Source: Hyphomicrobiales bacterium (GTDB taxonomy: Bacteria > Pseudomonadota > Alphaproteobacteria > Rhizobiales > Rhizobiaceae). From it: a stretch of DNA of 64,000 nucleotides. The translations under genes and the position numbers were made by a program. Below are positions 37,993 to 47,433 of the stretch, one piece after another; within the stretch, counting starts at the first letter, position 1; each line of letters starts with the position of its first letter. The notes below the pieces were generated by a model. The model saw only the letters and a program-made list of their open reading frames with translations. It did no database searches and was not told the origin of the DNA. The stretch is taken from NCBI GenBank assembly GCA_900466945.1, contig UBNV01000016.1, positions 224,460 through 288,459 on the forward strand. Direction: 5' to 3'.

Positions 37993-38621
37993 GCATAGAG
38001 CCTTTCGTAGAGCGTGCGGATGATCCCCGCCGTAATGCCCCAGATATGCCGTTCCCGATAGGGCATCACGTAGAAATGCCGCACGGCCCCCTGCCACATC
38101 CGGCTGTCCTGCCGATGATTGGCCGGGTTCATCAGAAAGGACAGCGGCACCTCGAAGACGCTCTCCACTTCGTCAGGATTGAGCGTCAGCGAAAAGCCTG
38201 GCTGGATGACACCGAGCACCGGCTGGATGCGGAACCCGGTCCCCGACAGATATTGCGGCAACCGCCCTACGGTTTCCACGAACCGGCGGTCGAGCCCGAT
38301 CTCCTCCTCGGCCTCGCGCAGCGCCGCCTCTTCCGGAGAGGCATCGGTGTCATCGATCCCGCCGCCCGGGAAAGCAATCTGGCCGGCATGCTTGCGCAGC
38401 TTGCTGGTGCGTTGTGTGAGAATGATGCGCGCGTCATCGACATCGTCGATCACCCCGATCAGGACCGCCGCATCCTTCAGCTTCAGCTGTTCATATTCAA
38501 GGATGGTATCGCGGTTCAGCACATGATCGCCATGATCACGCCAGGCATGCTCGAGCGGCGCCCCCACCTGTTCAAGCGCCCGGAGGCGGAAATCCTCGGC
38601 GGTAAAGGTCATCAGACTCAT
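37989..38621 (-). CDS. Nudix hydrolase (CoA pyrophosphatase type)
   Basis: This 210-residue enzyme has the Nudix box FPGGGIDDTDASPEEAALRE, continuing REAEEEIGLD with the metal-binding glutamates. A CoA-pyrophosphatase signature (ILTQRTSKLRKHAGQIAFPG, UPF0035 type) lies directly before it. It is predicted to split CoA or related nucleoside pyrophosphates. Both ends overlap neighbours by ATGA, with DUF1285 upstream and cca downstream, so expression is coupled. Confidence 0.93.
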   Translation of the reverse strand: MSLMTFTAEDFRLRALEQVGAPLEHAWRDHGDHVLNRDTILEYEQLKLKDAAVLIGVIDDVDDARIILTQRTSKLRKHAGQIAFPGGGIDDTDASPEEAALREAEEEIGLDRRFVETVGRLPQYLSGTGFRIQPVLGVIQPGFSLTLNPDEVESVFEVPLSFLMNPANHRQDSRMWQGAVRHFYVMPYRERHIWGITAGIIRTLYERLYA

Positions 38622-39241
38622 CGCGACAGTCGATCGAGTTCGTCGGCCGGCATGACGGAGAAAACGGCGCCGCGCGAGCGAATGACGAACATCGCCCTGC
38701 CCCCGACATCGAGAACTTCCCCGCGCTCGACGAGATCATACATAACGGCCCGTGACACCAGCGCCTCCAGCCGGCCGCGTACGGAAAGATAAGGCTTGAG
38801 CTCGTGGTTCTCGCCGACGACCTCGAAACGCAGCGGATGGTCTGGCCCCGCCTCGACCACATCGCCGACATTGGTGCGAAACGTCAGCACCGACTCACCC
38901 GCTTCTTCCGTCACACTCATCTCGACGGCGACGAAATGCGCATCCTGAACACGGATGCCGACCTTTTCCACAGGCGTGACGAGATAGGTTTTTCCGTCCT
39001 CATCCTTGCGCAAAACGGTCGAAAACAGGCGCACCAGAGGCTCCCGACCGATCGGGGTCCCCATGTAGAACCAGGTGCCGTCGGCCCTGATTTCCATGTC
39101 GAGATCCCCGCAGAACGGCGGTTCCCAGCGTTCCACCGGCGGTAGTGATGCCTTTCCGCCCGATGTTTGCGCTGACGCGCGCGAAATCAGCGCAGCAAGG
39201 CCTGCCGCATCAGTCGTCGCCTTCAGCGTATCGCTTGCCAT
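38618..39241 (-). CDS. DUF1285 domain-containing protein
   Basis: This 207-residue cytosolic protein matches DUF1285. It shows PPVERWEPPFCGDLDMEIRA near the N-terminus, then GTWFYMGTPIGREPLVRLFS with the typical beta-rich continuation. Function unknown; the family is often found in front of a Nudix gene and cca, as here. First gene of the operon, divergent from moxR across 160 bases. Confidence 0.88.
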   Translation of the reverse strand: MASDTLKATTDAAGLAALISRASAQTSGGKASLPPVERWEPPFCGDLDMEIRADGTWFYMGTPIGREPLVRLFSTVLRKDEDGKTYLVTPVEKVGIRVQDAHFVAVEMSVTEEAGESVLTFRTNVGDVVEAGPDHPLRFEVVGENHELKPYLSVRGRLEALVSRAVMYDLVERGEVLDVGGRAMFVIRSRGAVFSVMPADELDRLSR

Positions 39242-39401
39242 TTTTGCGTCCCGGTTTTGTCTTTAGCCTATAACAGTCACGAGATAGTCATTCAAAACGT
39301 CCTTGTCAGCCGTCCTCTCGCCAATAAGTTAGTTTCAGTAACATGCACCTTCGCGCGTCCGTTCGATTCTCCGGACCAGGCCAAACCAATTGGAGCAGAC
39401 C

Positions 39402-40415
39402 ATGGGCATGATGCCAAATCCTGATGTCGCACTGGATGAGAAGGCGATTGTCGTGGAGGCTGAAAAGGCCCTCGCCGACATTGCCACGATCCGCCAGGAA
39501 GTGGCGAAGGTGATCTTCGGCCAGGAAAAGGTCGTTGAAAACACCCTGCTCGCAATCCTCTCCGGCGGCCATGCACTCCTCGTCGGCGTGCCCGGCCTTG
39601 CCAAGACGAAGCTCGTCACCACGCTCGGCACCGTTCTGGGCCTCGACGCGAACCGCATCCAGTTCACCCCCGACCTCATGCCCTCGGACATCCTCGGTAC
39701 CGAAGTCATGGATCAGGACGACACGGGGCGCCGGTCGTTCCGCTTCGTCAAGGGTCCCGTCTTCGCCCAGCTTCTGATGGCCGACGAAATCAACCGCGCC
39801 AGCCCGCGCACCCAGTCGGCGCTTCTGCAGTCGATGCAGGAATATCACGTCACCATCGCCGGACAGCCCTACCAGCTTCCCGCCCCCTTCCACGTGCTCG
39901 CGACCCAGAACCCGCTGGAGCAGGAAGGCACCTACCCACTGCCCGAAGCCCAGCTCGATCGCTTCCTGCTGCAGGTCGACGTTCTCTATCCGGAACTTGC
40001 CGCCGAACGGCAGATCCTGCTCGAAACCACTGGTGTCAGCGACCGCCGCGCAAGCGCCGTGATCTCCAGCGAGCGCCTCCTGGAAATCCAGAAGCTGATC
40101 CGCCAGATGCCAGTCTCCGACACGGTCGTCGACGCGATCCTCACGCTCGTACGCTCCGCCCGTCCAGGTCACGGCAACGCGTCCACCGACAAGAACGTCG
40201 CCTGGGGTCCGGGCCCGCGCGCCGGTCAGGCGCTGATGCTCTGTGCCCGTGCCCGTGCCCTCTATGAAGGCCGCCTCGCCCCCTCGATCGACGATGTCTA
40301 CTCGCTGGCCGAGCCTGTGCTCGAACACCGCATGGCGCTGACCTTCCCGGCCCGCGCCGAGGGCATGACCGTTCGCGACGTCATCGCGAGCCTCGTTTCC
40401 GACCTGCGCAAGTAA
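39402..40415 (+). CDS. MoxR family AAA+ ATPase
   Basis: This 337-residue chaperone-like ATPase of the MoxR clade has Walker A GVPGLAKTK and Walker B LLMADEINRASPRTQ. The sensor regions are PFHVLATQNPLEQEGTYPLP, with sensor 2 in the AAA lid-2 part. These ATPases insert cofactors or assemble partner complexes with von Willebrand-type proteins. The start at 39402 has GGAG six bases before it. It heads a four-gene operon with DUF58 and two large membrane proteins, the characteristic partners. Confidence 0.95.
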   Translation: MGMMPNPDVALDEKAIVVEAEKALADIATIRQEVAKVIFGQEKVVENTLLAILSGGHALLVGVPGLAKTKLVTTLGTVLGLDANRIQFTPDLMPSDILGTEVMDQDDTGRRSFRFVKGPVFAQLLMADEINRASPRTQSALLQSMQEYHVTIAGQPYQLPAPFHVLATQNPLEQEGTYPLPEAQLDRFLLQVDVLYPELAAERQILLETTGVSDRRASAVISSERLLEIQKLIRQMPVSDTVVDAILTLVRSARPGHGNASTDKNVAWGPGPRAGQALMLCARARALYEGRLAPSIDDVYSLAEPVLEHRMALTFPARAEGMTVRDVIASLVSDLRK

Positions 40416-40431
40416 GGGAGGCCTTAACCGC

Positions 40432-41349
40432 GTGGCATCGATCGGCCAGATCGTCGAGCAGACCCCCGGAAGCGAAGTGCTCAACCGCGCCCGCCAGCGC
40501 GCTGTGCTGGTGCCCGACTGCATGGTCGAGGCAAAGCGCATCGCCAACACCGTCATTGCCGGCTGGCATGGCCGCCGCAAGCGCGGCATCGGCGAGAACT
40601 TCTGGCAGTTCCGCCCCTATGCCGATGGCGAGAGCTTCGCGCGCATCGACTGGCGCCGCTCGGCCCGCGACGACCACATGTATATCCGCGACCGCGAATG
40701 GGAGGCCGCCCACACCGTCTGGCTCTGGGCCGATATGTCGCCGTCGATGATGTACAAGTCGACGTTCGCCTCCGTCTCCAAGGAAAGCCGCGCCCTCGTC
40801 CTGATGCTGGCGCTCGCCGAAATCCTCGCCCGCTCGGGGGAACGCATCGGCTGCCCCGGCATCATGGAGCCGGTCTCGGCCCGCAACGCAGCCGAACGGC
40901 TCGCAACGGCCATCATGCATGCTCCGATCACCGAAGGTCTGCCCGACACCCGCATGATCCGGGGATCGAGCGACATCGTGCTGATCGGCGATTTCCTTGA
41001 TGATGCCGACCGGGTCATGGAGCGCATCACGCCGCTTGCCCGCCGTGGTCTGCGCGGCCATGCGGTCGAGGTCGCCGATCCCGCGGAAGAGACCTTCCCC
41101 TATACCGGCCGCACTGAATTCACCGATCCCGAGACTGGTGAAAAGCTGACCTCCGGCCGCGCCGAGACGCTTCGCGAAGACTACCAGCAGGCCTATCTCG
41201 CCCGCCGCGACTCGATGTCGGACCAGCTCCGCCGCATGGGTTGGAGCTTCATCCACAACCGCACCGATCGCCTCGCCTCCGAGGCCCTCGTCGCCGTGCA
41301 CATGCACCTGTCGGGCATGCCGCCCGCCGTCAACAGGAGTGCGGGCTGA
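40432..41349 (+). CDS. DUF58 domain-containing protein (vWA-like)
   Basis: This 305-residue protein of the DUF58/VWA-like family has the region RRKRGIGENFWQFRPYADGE with conserved residues before SFARIDWRRSARDDHMYIRD and a metal-ion-adhesion-like loop (LWADMSPSMMY, DMSPS matching DxSxS). It is expected to work with the MoxR ATPase directly upstream. The GTG start is preceded by GGGAGG. Its stop overlaps the next gene (TGATG at 41347), so translation is coupled. Confidence 0.92.
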   Translation: MASIGQIVEQTPGSEVLNRARQRAVLVPDCMVEAKRIANTVIAGWHGRRKRGIGENFWQFRPYADGESFARIDWRRSARDDHMYIRDREWEAAHTVWLWADMSPSMMYKSTFASVSKESRALVLMLALAEILARSGERIGCPGIMEPVSARNAAERLATAIMHAPITEGLPDTRMIRGSSDIVLIGDFLDDADRVMERITPLARRGLRGHAVEVADPAEETFPYTGRTEFTDPETGEKLTSGRAETLREDYQQAYLARRDSMSDQLRRMGWSFIHNRTDRLASEALVAVHMHLSGMPPAVNRSAG

Positions 41350-44171
41350 TGTTCGGTATCCCCTTGGCCTTCGGTGCCCCCGCCATCCTCGGTGCGCTGC
41401 TCGCGCTGCCGCTGATCTGGTGGCTGCTGAAGCTCACGCCGCCGCGCCCGAAGGCGGAAATCTTTCCGCCGCTGAAGATCCTGGCGGGCGTCTTGAAGCG
41501 TGAGGAAACGCCCTCGAAAAGCCCGTGGTGGCTGACGCTCCTGCGCATGCTGATGGCCGCCATCGTTATCTTCGCGCTCGCCGACCCCGTGCTCAACCCG
41601 CGCAACTCGACCCTCTCAGGCGACGGCCCGCTGCTGCTTGTCGTCGACAACGGCTGGGCAACTGTCGGAGACTGGGAGCGCCGCGTCGAGACCGCAACAG
41701 CCCTGATCAGCGATGCCGCAGACCGCAGCCTGCCCGTCTCGATCGTCTTCACCGCCGATGCGACGCATGACGCTATCCCCGGCACCCCGGCTGTTGCACT
41801 GGAAAAGCTCGCCGCCGCAACGCCCCATCCGCTCCGCCCTGATCGCGTGAGAACCATCGAAGCCCTGCGCACCACATTCTCATCGGAACGCCCCGGCACG
41901 CTGACCTATGTCTCCGACGGCATCGCCCGCGATGCGGAAGACCCCTTCCTTTCGGATCTTGCGAGCCTCTCTCCCGCCGAATTCCGGATCGTAGAGGGCG
42001 ATGGCGCAGCCAGCGTCGCCATTACCGGTGCGAACAACGGCTCGGATGCCCTGACCGTCACGCTCTCGCGCCTGAACGCCTCGGAACCTCGCAGCCTTGT
42101 TGTTGATGCCCAGGACCGCCAGGGCCGCGTCATTGCCTCCGGCCAGGTCGATTTTGCGGCGGGCGCGTCAGAAGCCTCCGGCGAGATCGCCGCCCCCTTC
42201 GAACTGCGCAACGATTTCGCCCGCCTCTCGATCGCTGGCGTCGCCTCGGCTGGCGCCACCCACTTGCTCGACGACGGCTTCCGCCGCCGCAAGGTTGCCC
42301 TCGTGTCGGGCGACAGCGGTGATGGCTTCCAGCCGCTTCTTTCGCCGCTTTACTACATCGAGCGCGCCCTCGGCCCCTATGCCGATGTGGTCAAGCCCGG
42401 CCAGACGGATCTCGCCGTCGCCATTCCTGAGATCCTCAACCAGAACCCGTCCGCCCTCGTGCTCGCCGATGTCGGCCGCCTGCCCGCCGATGTCTATGAT
42501 CCGCTGCAAGCCTGGATCAACCGCGGCGGCACGCTGATCCGCTTTGCCGGCCCCCGCCTTGCAGCCGCACCCTCTGACGACCCGCTCGTGCCCGTCATCC
42601 TGCGTCAGGGCGAACGTGCACTCGGCGGCGCCCTCTCCTGGGCCGAGCCGCAGCCTCTGGCTGATTTCCCGACCTTCGGCCCATTCGCCGGCATGCCGCG
42701 CCCCGAAGGCATCCTTGTCAAGCGTCAGGTTCTGGCCGAACCCACGCCTGACCTCGCCGCCCGCACCTGGGCAAGCCTTGCCGACGGCACGCCGCTCGTC
42801 ACCGTTGAGGACAACGGCGCTGGCCGCATCGTGCTCTTCCACGTCAGCGCCGAGGCCACCTGGTCCGACCTGCCGATCTCCGGCACCTTCGTCGAAATGC
42901 TCCGCCGCATCGTCCAACTCACCCGCGTCGGGGCTGCCGAAGCGCAAGGCAGCCAGGCAACCGCTCCTTCTCTTCCGCCCTTCCGCCTGCTCACGGAACG
43001 CGGCGCGCTGACAGCCGAAGCCGGCACGGCAAAGCCGCTCTCGCTCGGCCCCGACCGCCCGGAAGCTGCGACCTTCGACAACCCACCCGGCCTTTACGGC
43101 ACAGAAGACGGCTTCACCGCGCTCAACCTCTTGCCCGCAGATGCGACGCTCCGCCCGCTCCCCTCGCCGACAGGCCTCACCGTGACCCGCGACCCCATGG
43201 CCGGCACCGCCGCAACACCGCTGAAACCGAGCCTTTTGACCATCGCCTTCCTGCTTCTGGTCATCGACAGCCTGATCGTGCTCTTCATGGGCGGCGCCTT
43301 CTCGCGCATGCCCAAGCGTGCGCCCGCTGCCGCCGCTTCGATCCTTGCGCTTGCCGTAGCGCTCGCCGCCGTCGCTCCTGCGGGTCAGGCGCTGGCGCAA
43401 TCGGCCGACGCCAAGCCCGGCGACGAACAGATCCTCGAACGCCTCGACAACACCCACCTCGCCTATGTCATCACCGGAGAGCAGGACGTCGACCGCATCT
43501 CCGAACAGGGCTTGGCCGGCCTCACCGATTTCCTCACCTACCGCACGACGCTCGAACCCGAGCCGCCTGTTGGCGTTGATATCTCGAAGGACGAGCTTTC
43601 CTTTTACCCGATCATCTTCTGGCCAATCTCGGCCTCCGCCCCCATGCCGTCGGCGGCTGCCATCAGCCGCATCGACGCATACATGCGCGCCGGCGGAACC
43701 GTGCTCTTCGACACGCGCGACCAGGGCTCGATGCTGGGCAATGATGCGAGCTCTTCGCCGAACGGCGAACGCCTGCAGGCGATCCTCGGCAATATCGACA
43801 TCCCGCCGCTGGAGCCTGTGCCTTCAGACCACGTGCTGACCCGCGCCTTCTACCTCTTGCAGGGTTTCCCCGGCCGCTACAGCGGCAGCCCGCTCTGGGT
43901 CGAATCCCGCCAGGAAGCCCAGTCGAGCAATAGCGCGGTCGCCTCTTCCGGCGATGGCGTCACGCCGATCATGATCACCGGCAACGATCTGCTTGGGGCA
44001 TGGGCGATCGATGCCAACGGCGCAAGCGTCCTGCCCGTCGTGCCCGCCGACGAGATGCAGCGCGAAATGTCCTTCCGCTCCGGCGTCAACATCATGATGT
44101 ACATGCTGACCGGCAACTACAAGGCAGACCAGGTCCACGTGCCTGCCCTGCTCGAACGACTGGGGCAGTGA
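41349..44171 (+). CDS. BatA-like/DUF4159 membrane protein
   Basis: This 940-residue protein begins with the BatA-type opening (MFGIPLAFGAPAILGALLAL) and two N-terminal helices (about 8-28 and 62-82). A vWA-like domain follows whose metal site is degenerate (VVDNGWAT in place of DxSxS). After that come a large beta-rich periplasmic part, two further helices near 640-690, and a C-terminal DUF4159 domain (LAYVITGEQDVDRISEQGLA, YPIIFWPISASAP). The ATG overlaps the previous stop. The frame upstream to 41241 is read-through of another frame. It probably forms a membrane complex with the neighbouring gene products. Confidence 0.88.
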   Translation: MFGIPLAFGAPAILGALLALPLIWWLLKLTPPRPKAEIFPPLKILAGVLKREETPSKSPWWLTLLRMLMAAIVIFALADPVLNPRNSTLSGDGPLLLVVDNGWATVGDWERRVETATALISDAADRSLPVSIVFTADATHDAIPGTPAVALEKLAAATPHPLRPDRVRTIEALRTTFSSERPGTLTYVSDGIARDAEDPFLSDLASLSPAEFRIVEGDGAASVAITGANNGSDALTVTLSRLNASEPRSLVVDAQDRQGRVIASGQVDFAAGASEASGEIAAPFELRNDFARLSIAGVASAGATHLLDDGFRRRKVALVSGDSGDGFQPLLSPLYYIERALGPYADVVKPGQTDLAVAIPEILNQNPSALVLADVGRLPADVYDPLQAWINRGGTLIRFAGPRLAAAPSDDPLVPVILRQGERALGGALSWAEPQPLADFPTFGPFAGMPRPEGILVKRQVLAEPTPDLAARTWASLADGTPLVTVEDNGAGRIVLFHVSAEATWSDLPISGTFVEMLRRIVQLTRVGAAEAQGSQATAPSLPPFRLLTERGALTAEAGTAKPLSLGPDRPEAATFDNPPGLYGTEDGFTALNLLPADATLRPLPSPTGLTVTRDPMAGTAATPLKPSLLTIAFLLLVIDSLIVLFMGGAFSRMPKRAPAAAASILALAVALAAVAPAGQALAQSADAKPGDEQILERLDNTHLAYVITGEQDVDRISEQGLAGLTDFLTYRTTLEPEPPVGVDISKDELSFYPIIFWPISASAPMPSAAAISRIDAYMRAGGTVLFDTRDQGSMLGNDASSSPNGERLQAILGNIDIPPLEPVPSDHVLTRAFYLLQGFPGRYSGSPLWVESRQEAQSSNSAVASSGDGVTPIMITGNDLLGAWAIDANGASVLPVVPADEMQREMSFRSGVNIMMYMLTGNYKADQVHVPALLERLGQ

Positions 44172-44175
44172 GACC

Positions 44176-46245
44176 ATGACGCTCGAATTCGCTCCCTTCA
44201 TCCCCTGGATCGCCATCGGCCTTCTCGCCGTGCTCGCTGTCGTGCTCTCGGCCCTCGGCTTTCTGCGCGGCGTGCGCGGCACGGCCATCCGCCTTGCGGC
44301 TTCGATCGCCGTGTTGGCAGCACTGGCCAACCCGCTGTTACTGCAGGAAGAGCGCGATCCGCTGACGACAGTCGTGCCCGTCATCGTCGACCGCAGCCAA
44401 AGCCAGCAGATTGCCGGTCGCGCCGATGAGACCGATCAGGCGCTGCAAGGCATCCGCGACCGCCTCGGCCGCTTCCCCAATATCGAGCCACGCATCATCG
44501 AGGTCACGGATCCCGGCGACAGCGACGCGCCCTCGACAATGCTCTTCGAAGCCTTGGCCGCCGCGACCACCGACGTACCGCCCGCGCGTGTCGGCGGGGC
44601 GATTTTCGTCACTGACGGCCAGGTGCATGACATCCCCGGTGAGAACCAGCAGCTCCCCTTCGACGCCCCGGTGCATTCCCTGATCACCGGCAAGGCCGAC
44701 GAGTTCGATCGCCGCATCGAAATCCTGCGAGCGCCGCGCTTCGGCATCGTCGATGAGGAACAGGAACTCACCTTCCGCGTCTTCGATGACGGCGAGGCGT
44801 CCAACCAGCCCGCCGACGTCTCGGTCAAGATGAACGGCGAAGACCTTGGCATCGTCCCGGCCGTTCCCGGTGCAGAAACCTCGTTTGCCTTCCGCGTCCC
44901 ACGTGGCGGCAATAATGTGCTCGAATTCTCGGTCGCGGCGACGCCTGGCGAAGTCACCGACGTCAACAACCGCGCCATCCACCTGATCGAAGGCATCCGC
45001 CAGAACCTCCGCGTGCTTCTCGTGTCCGGCGAGCCGCATGCCGGCGAACGCGCCTGGCGCAACCTGCTGAAATCAGACGCTTCTGTCGACCTCGTGCATT
45101 TCACAATCCTGCGCCCGCCGGAAAAACAGGATGGCACGCCGATCAACGAGCTCTCGCTGATCGCCTTCCCGACCCGCGAGCTTTTCGTCGAAAAGATCAA
45201 TGATTTCGATCTGATCATCTTCGACCGCTACCAGCATCGCGGTGTTCTCCCGATCCTCTATTACGATTACATCGCCGAATACGTGAACAACGGTGGCGCG
45301 CTGTTGATCGCAGCCGGCCCCGAACATGCCGGCCAGGATTCGATCGCACTCACCCCGCTATCGTCTGTTTTGCCCGCCACCCCGACCGGCGATGTGCACC
45401 AGGCGGGCTTCTATCCGCGCCTCTCCGACCAGGGCAAACGCCACCCGGTCACCCGTGGCCTCGACGGCTCCGCCGTCGAGCCGCCGCAATGGGGCCGCTG
45501 GTTCCGCAGCGTCGATGTCGGTCGCACCGATGGCGAGACGGTCATGACCGGTGACGGCGATCGCCCCCTGCTCGTCCTCAACCGCGCCAATGAAGGCCGC
45601 GTCGCCATGTTGCTCTCCGACCAGGGCTGGCTCTGGGCGCGCGGCTTCGAAGGCGGCGGACCGCATGTGTCGCTCTATCGCCGCATCGCCCACTGGCTGA
45701 TGAAGGAGCCGGAACTCGAAGAAGAGGCGCTGAAGGCCCGCGCCACTGGCCGCACGCTGGAAGTGACCCGCCAGACCATCGGCGACGCCCCCGGCCCCGC
45801 CACGATCACCACCCCCTCGGGCGAAACCATCGCGCTCAATCTTTCGGAAATCCAGCCCGGCCTCTATCGCGGCGAACGTCGCATGACCGAAACCGGCCTC
45901 TTCACCATCACCAATGGCGACTTCTCGACGCTTGTCCATGTCGGCGCCGTCGACGCCCCCGAATTCCGCGCCATGATTTCGACGACGGACACGCTTGGCC
46001 CCATCAGCGAGGAATCGCGAGGCCTGACCGCCCGCCTCGACGACGGCGACAGCTCGGTCCGCATCCCCGACATCCTGCCCGTGCGCGGCGAAGTCCGCGT
46101 CGCCGACGACCGCCGCATGCTGATCCGCCTGACCGACGAAACCGTGCTGAAGGGCGTGAATACCCTGCCGCTGTTCGCGGGATTTGCGGGGCTGGGAATC
46201 TTGTTGCTGGCGGTCTCGGCCATGTGGTGGCGCGAGGGGCGGTAG
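44176..46245 (+). CDS. Membrane protein with vWA and glutamine-amidotransferase-like regions
   Basis: This 689-residue protein has two N-terminal helices (about 6-28, 33-53) and a vWA domain with an intact metal site (VIVDRSQSQQ, DRSQS). A glutamine-amidotransferase-like segment follows (RVLLVSGEPHAGE ... LIIFDRYQHRG ... GGALLIAAGPEH), then a beta-rich periplasmic region and a C-terminal anchor (LFAGFAGLGILLLAVSAMWW). It starts four bases after the DUF4159 gene and ends the operon. The intact metal site here contrasts with its partner. Confidence 0.87.
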   Translation: MTLEFAPFIPWIAIGLLAVLAVVLSALGFLRGVRGTAIRLAASIAVLAALANPLLLQEERDPLTTVVPVIVDRSQSQQIAGRADETDQALQGIRDRLGRFPNIEPRIIEVTDPGDSDAPSTMLFEALAAATTDVPPARVGGAIFVTDGQVHDIPGENQQLPFDAPVHSLITGKADEFDRRIEILRAPRFGIVDEEQELTFRVFDDGEASNQPADVSVKMNGEDLGIVPAVPGAETSFAFRVPRGGNNVLEFSVAATPGEVTDVNNRAIHLIEGIRQNLRVLLVSGEPHAGERAWRNLLKSDASVDLVHFTILRPPEKQDGTPINELSLIAFPTRELFVEKINDFDLIIFDRYQHRGVLPILYYDYIAEYVNNGGALLIAAGPEHAGQDSIALTPLSSVLPATPTGDVHQAGFYPRLSDQGKRHPVTRGLDGSAVEPPQWGRWFRSVDVGRTDGETVMTGDGDRPLLVLNRANEGRVAMLLSDQGWLWARGFEGGGPHVSLYRRIAHWLMKEPELEEEALKARATGRTLEVTRQTIGDAPGPATITTPSGETIALNLSEIQPGLYRGERRMTETGLFTITNGDFSTLVHVGAVDAPEFRAMISTTDTLGPISEESRGLTARLDDGDSSVRIPDILPVRGEVRVADDRRMLIRLTDETVLKGVNTLPLFAGFAGLGILLLAVSAMWWREGR

Positions 46246-46283
46246 CGCCACACGCACCCGCCAGCCGCGACGGCTGACGCTAC
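46242..46283. repeat. Extragenic palindrome after the MoxR operon
   Basis: GTAGCG (46242-46247) pairs with CGCTAC (46278-46283), and inside lies AGCCG-CGA-CGGCT (46263-46275), forming a nested two-level hairpin. It starts in the last codons of the operon. It could end transcription from both converging genes, or be a dispersed palindromic element. Confidence 0.5.
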
Positions 46284-46286
46284 AGC

Positions 46287-46798
46287 CTAATCCTGTTGTT
46301 TTGGATAGTGCCGATACACCAGATCCTCTGGCGCCGGCCGTGCCGCTTTTCGGTCCAGCACGGCGCCGAGCCGCGTGGCAAGGCTCGCTGACCTCACATT
46401 CTGAGGATCGACAAGCTGACAAGGCTCGGAAGCCGCCGAACCTCTTTCGCCCAGGTAAGCAGCGCTGCAGCAGCTTCATGAGCATACCCTTTGCCCTCGA
46501 ACTCCGGATAGACGAACCAGCCCAGTTCCCACTCGGGAAACAGCGGGCCCGCATTGATCCCCACCTGCCCGACACATGCGCCGGTCGCCTGATAATCGAT
46601 CATTAGAGCGCCGCAGCCAAACAGGTCCCATTGAGCATGGTCGCTGCAGAACATGCCCCAGGCTACGGCATCCAGGAAAGGGCCGCCCATGAATTGCGCC
46701 CGGTCAGAAGTCATCAGTGCCAGATAAGCGGGCCAGTCGTCGGACCGCATGGCTCGCAGGATGAGACGAGAGGTGCCGAATGTCGGTATCGGGTGCAT
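46287..46798 (-). pseudogene. GNAT acetyltransferase disrupted by a frameshift
   Basis: The open frame from 46798 gives 134 residues of a RimJ/RimL-type GNAT (TSRLILRAMRSDDWPAYLAL, WFVYPEFEGKGYAHEAAAAL) and stops at 46394. After LPSLVSL the frame runs into SILRM and a stop. One base shift near 46410-46416 restores DPQNVRSASLATRLG then APEDLVYRHYPKQ, the expected C-terminal GNAT region, ending at 46287. A missing single base (AGCTTG-TCGATCC where AGCTTGATCGATCC would be in frame) explains it. It is either a recent pseudogene or a sequencing error. Confidence 0.85.
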
Positions 46799-46885
46799 CG
46801 AAGGTTTGCGCTCAGATCATTTATTGACGCTTGCAAGCCTACAAAAATCCTCCCCTCGATGCTACCGACAAAGCCCCGCCAGATT

Positions 46886-47419
46886 TCACCCCGCCAGCGC
46901 CTTGACCTTCTCCCGTGCCAGCCCGCGCGATGCCGGGAGACCTTTCGGAAACCCGCTCCGGTCGCCAAAATCCCTGATATCGCCACGATGACGCCTATGG
47001 CGCCCGGTCGTTGCGCCCACGGCGAGCAGGTCAAGCAGTGTCACGCCGGCGACCATCACCAGCGCGATCGCCACATTATCCCGCTTCGGATTGTCCGAAT
47101 GCAGGGCCGAACCCAGCGTGACGATATCGATCCCGTCGCCGGCGATGCGACTTGCAAGCCCCACCTCCTTGTCGACCGAGAGCGTCATCATGCCGGCCCC
47201 GATCTCGCGAAGGCCGTAAGCTCTCACCATGGTCTCCTGCCCGTCCAGGCCGAGCGTACGGGTGAGGCGATGTGCCCCGAAGAGTTCGAAAAGCCCGAGG
47301 CCGATACTGAACCAGCCGAGATTGCGGGCAAGCCGGTCGGAAGATGAAAGCGAACTCGGTCCCTTTTCGAGAACCTTTGGATCGCCCTCGGAGCGCTTGA
47401 GTGTGCTAAATAGATTCAC
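46886..47419 (-). CDS. Hypothetical membrane protein next to alcohol dehydrogenase
   Basis: This 177-residue protein has a charged N-terminus and two hydrophobic stretches (NLGWFSIGLGLFELFGAHRL near 33-52 and IALVMVAGVTLLDLLAVGA near 117-135), between them REIGAGMMTLSVDKEVGLAS. The tail is basic (TGRHRRHRGDIRDFGDRSG). I recognise no characterised family; similar proteins occur beside zinc alcohol dehydrogenases. It starts 14 bases after the stop of the dehydrogenase and is clearly co-transcribed with it. Confidence 0.75.
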   Translation of the reverse strand: MNLFSTLKRSEGDPKVLEKGPSSLSSSDRLARNLGWFSIGLGLFELFGAHRLTRTLGLDGQETMVRAYGLREIGAGMMTLSVDKEVGLASRIAGDGIDIVTLGSALHSDNPKRDNVAIALVMVAGVTLLDLLAVGATTGRHRRHRGDIRDFGDRSGFPKGLPASRGLAREKVKALAG

Positions 47420-47433
47420 GGCGGTACCTCCGG

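Noticed and set aside
42168..43457. A 429-codon minus-strand frame inside the DUF4159 gene
   Set aside because: Antisense shadow; the sense frame has membrane helices, BatA-like start and DUF4159 end.
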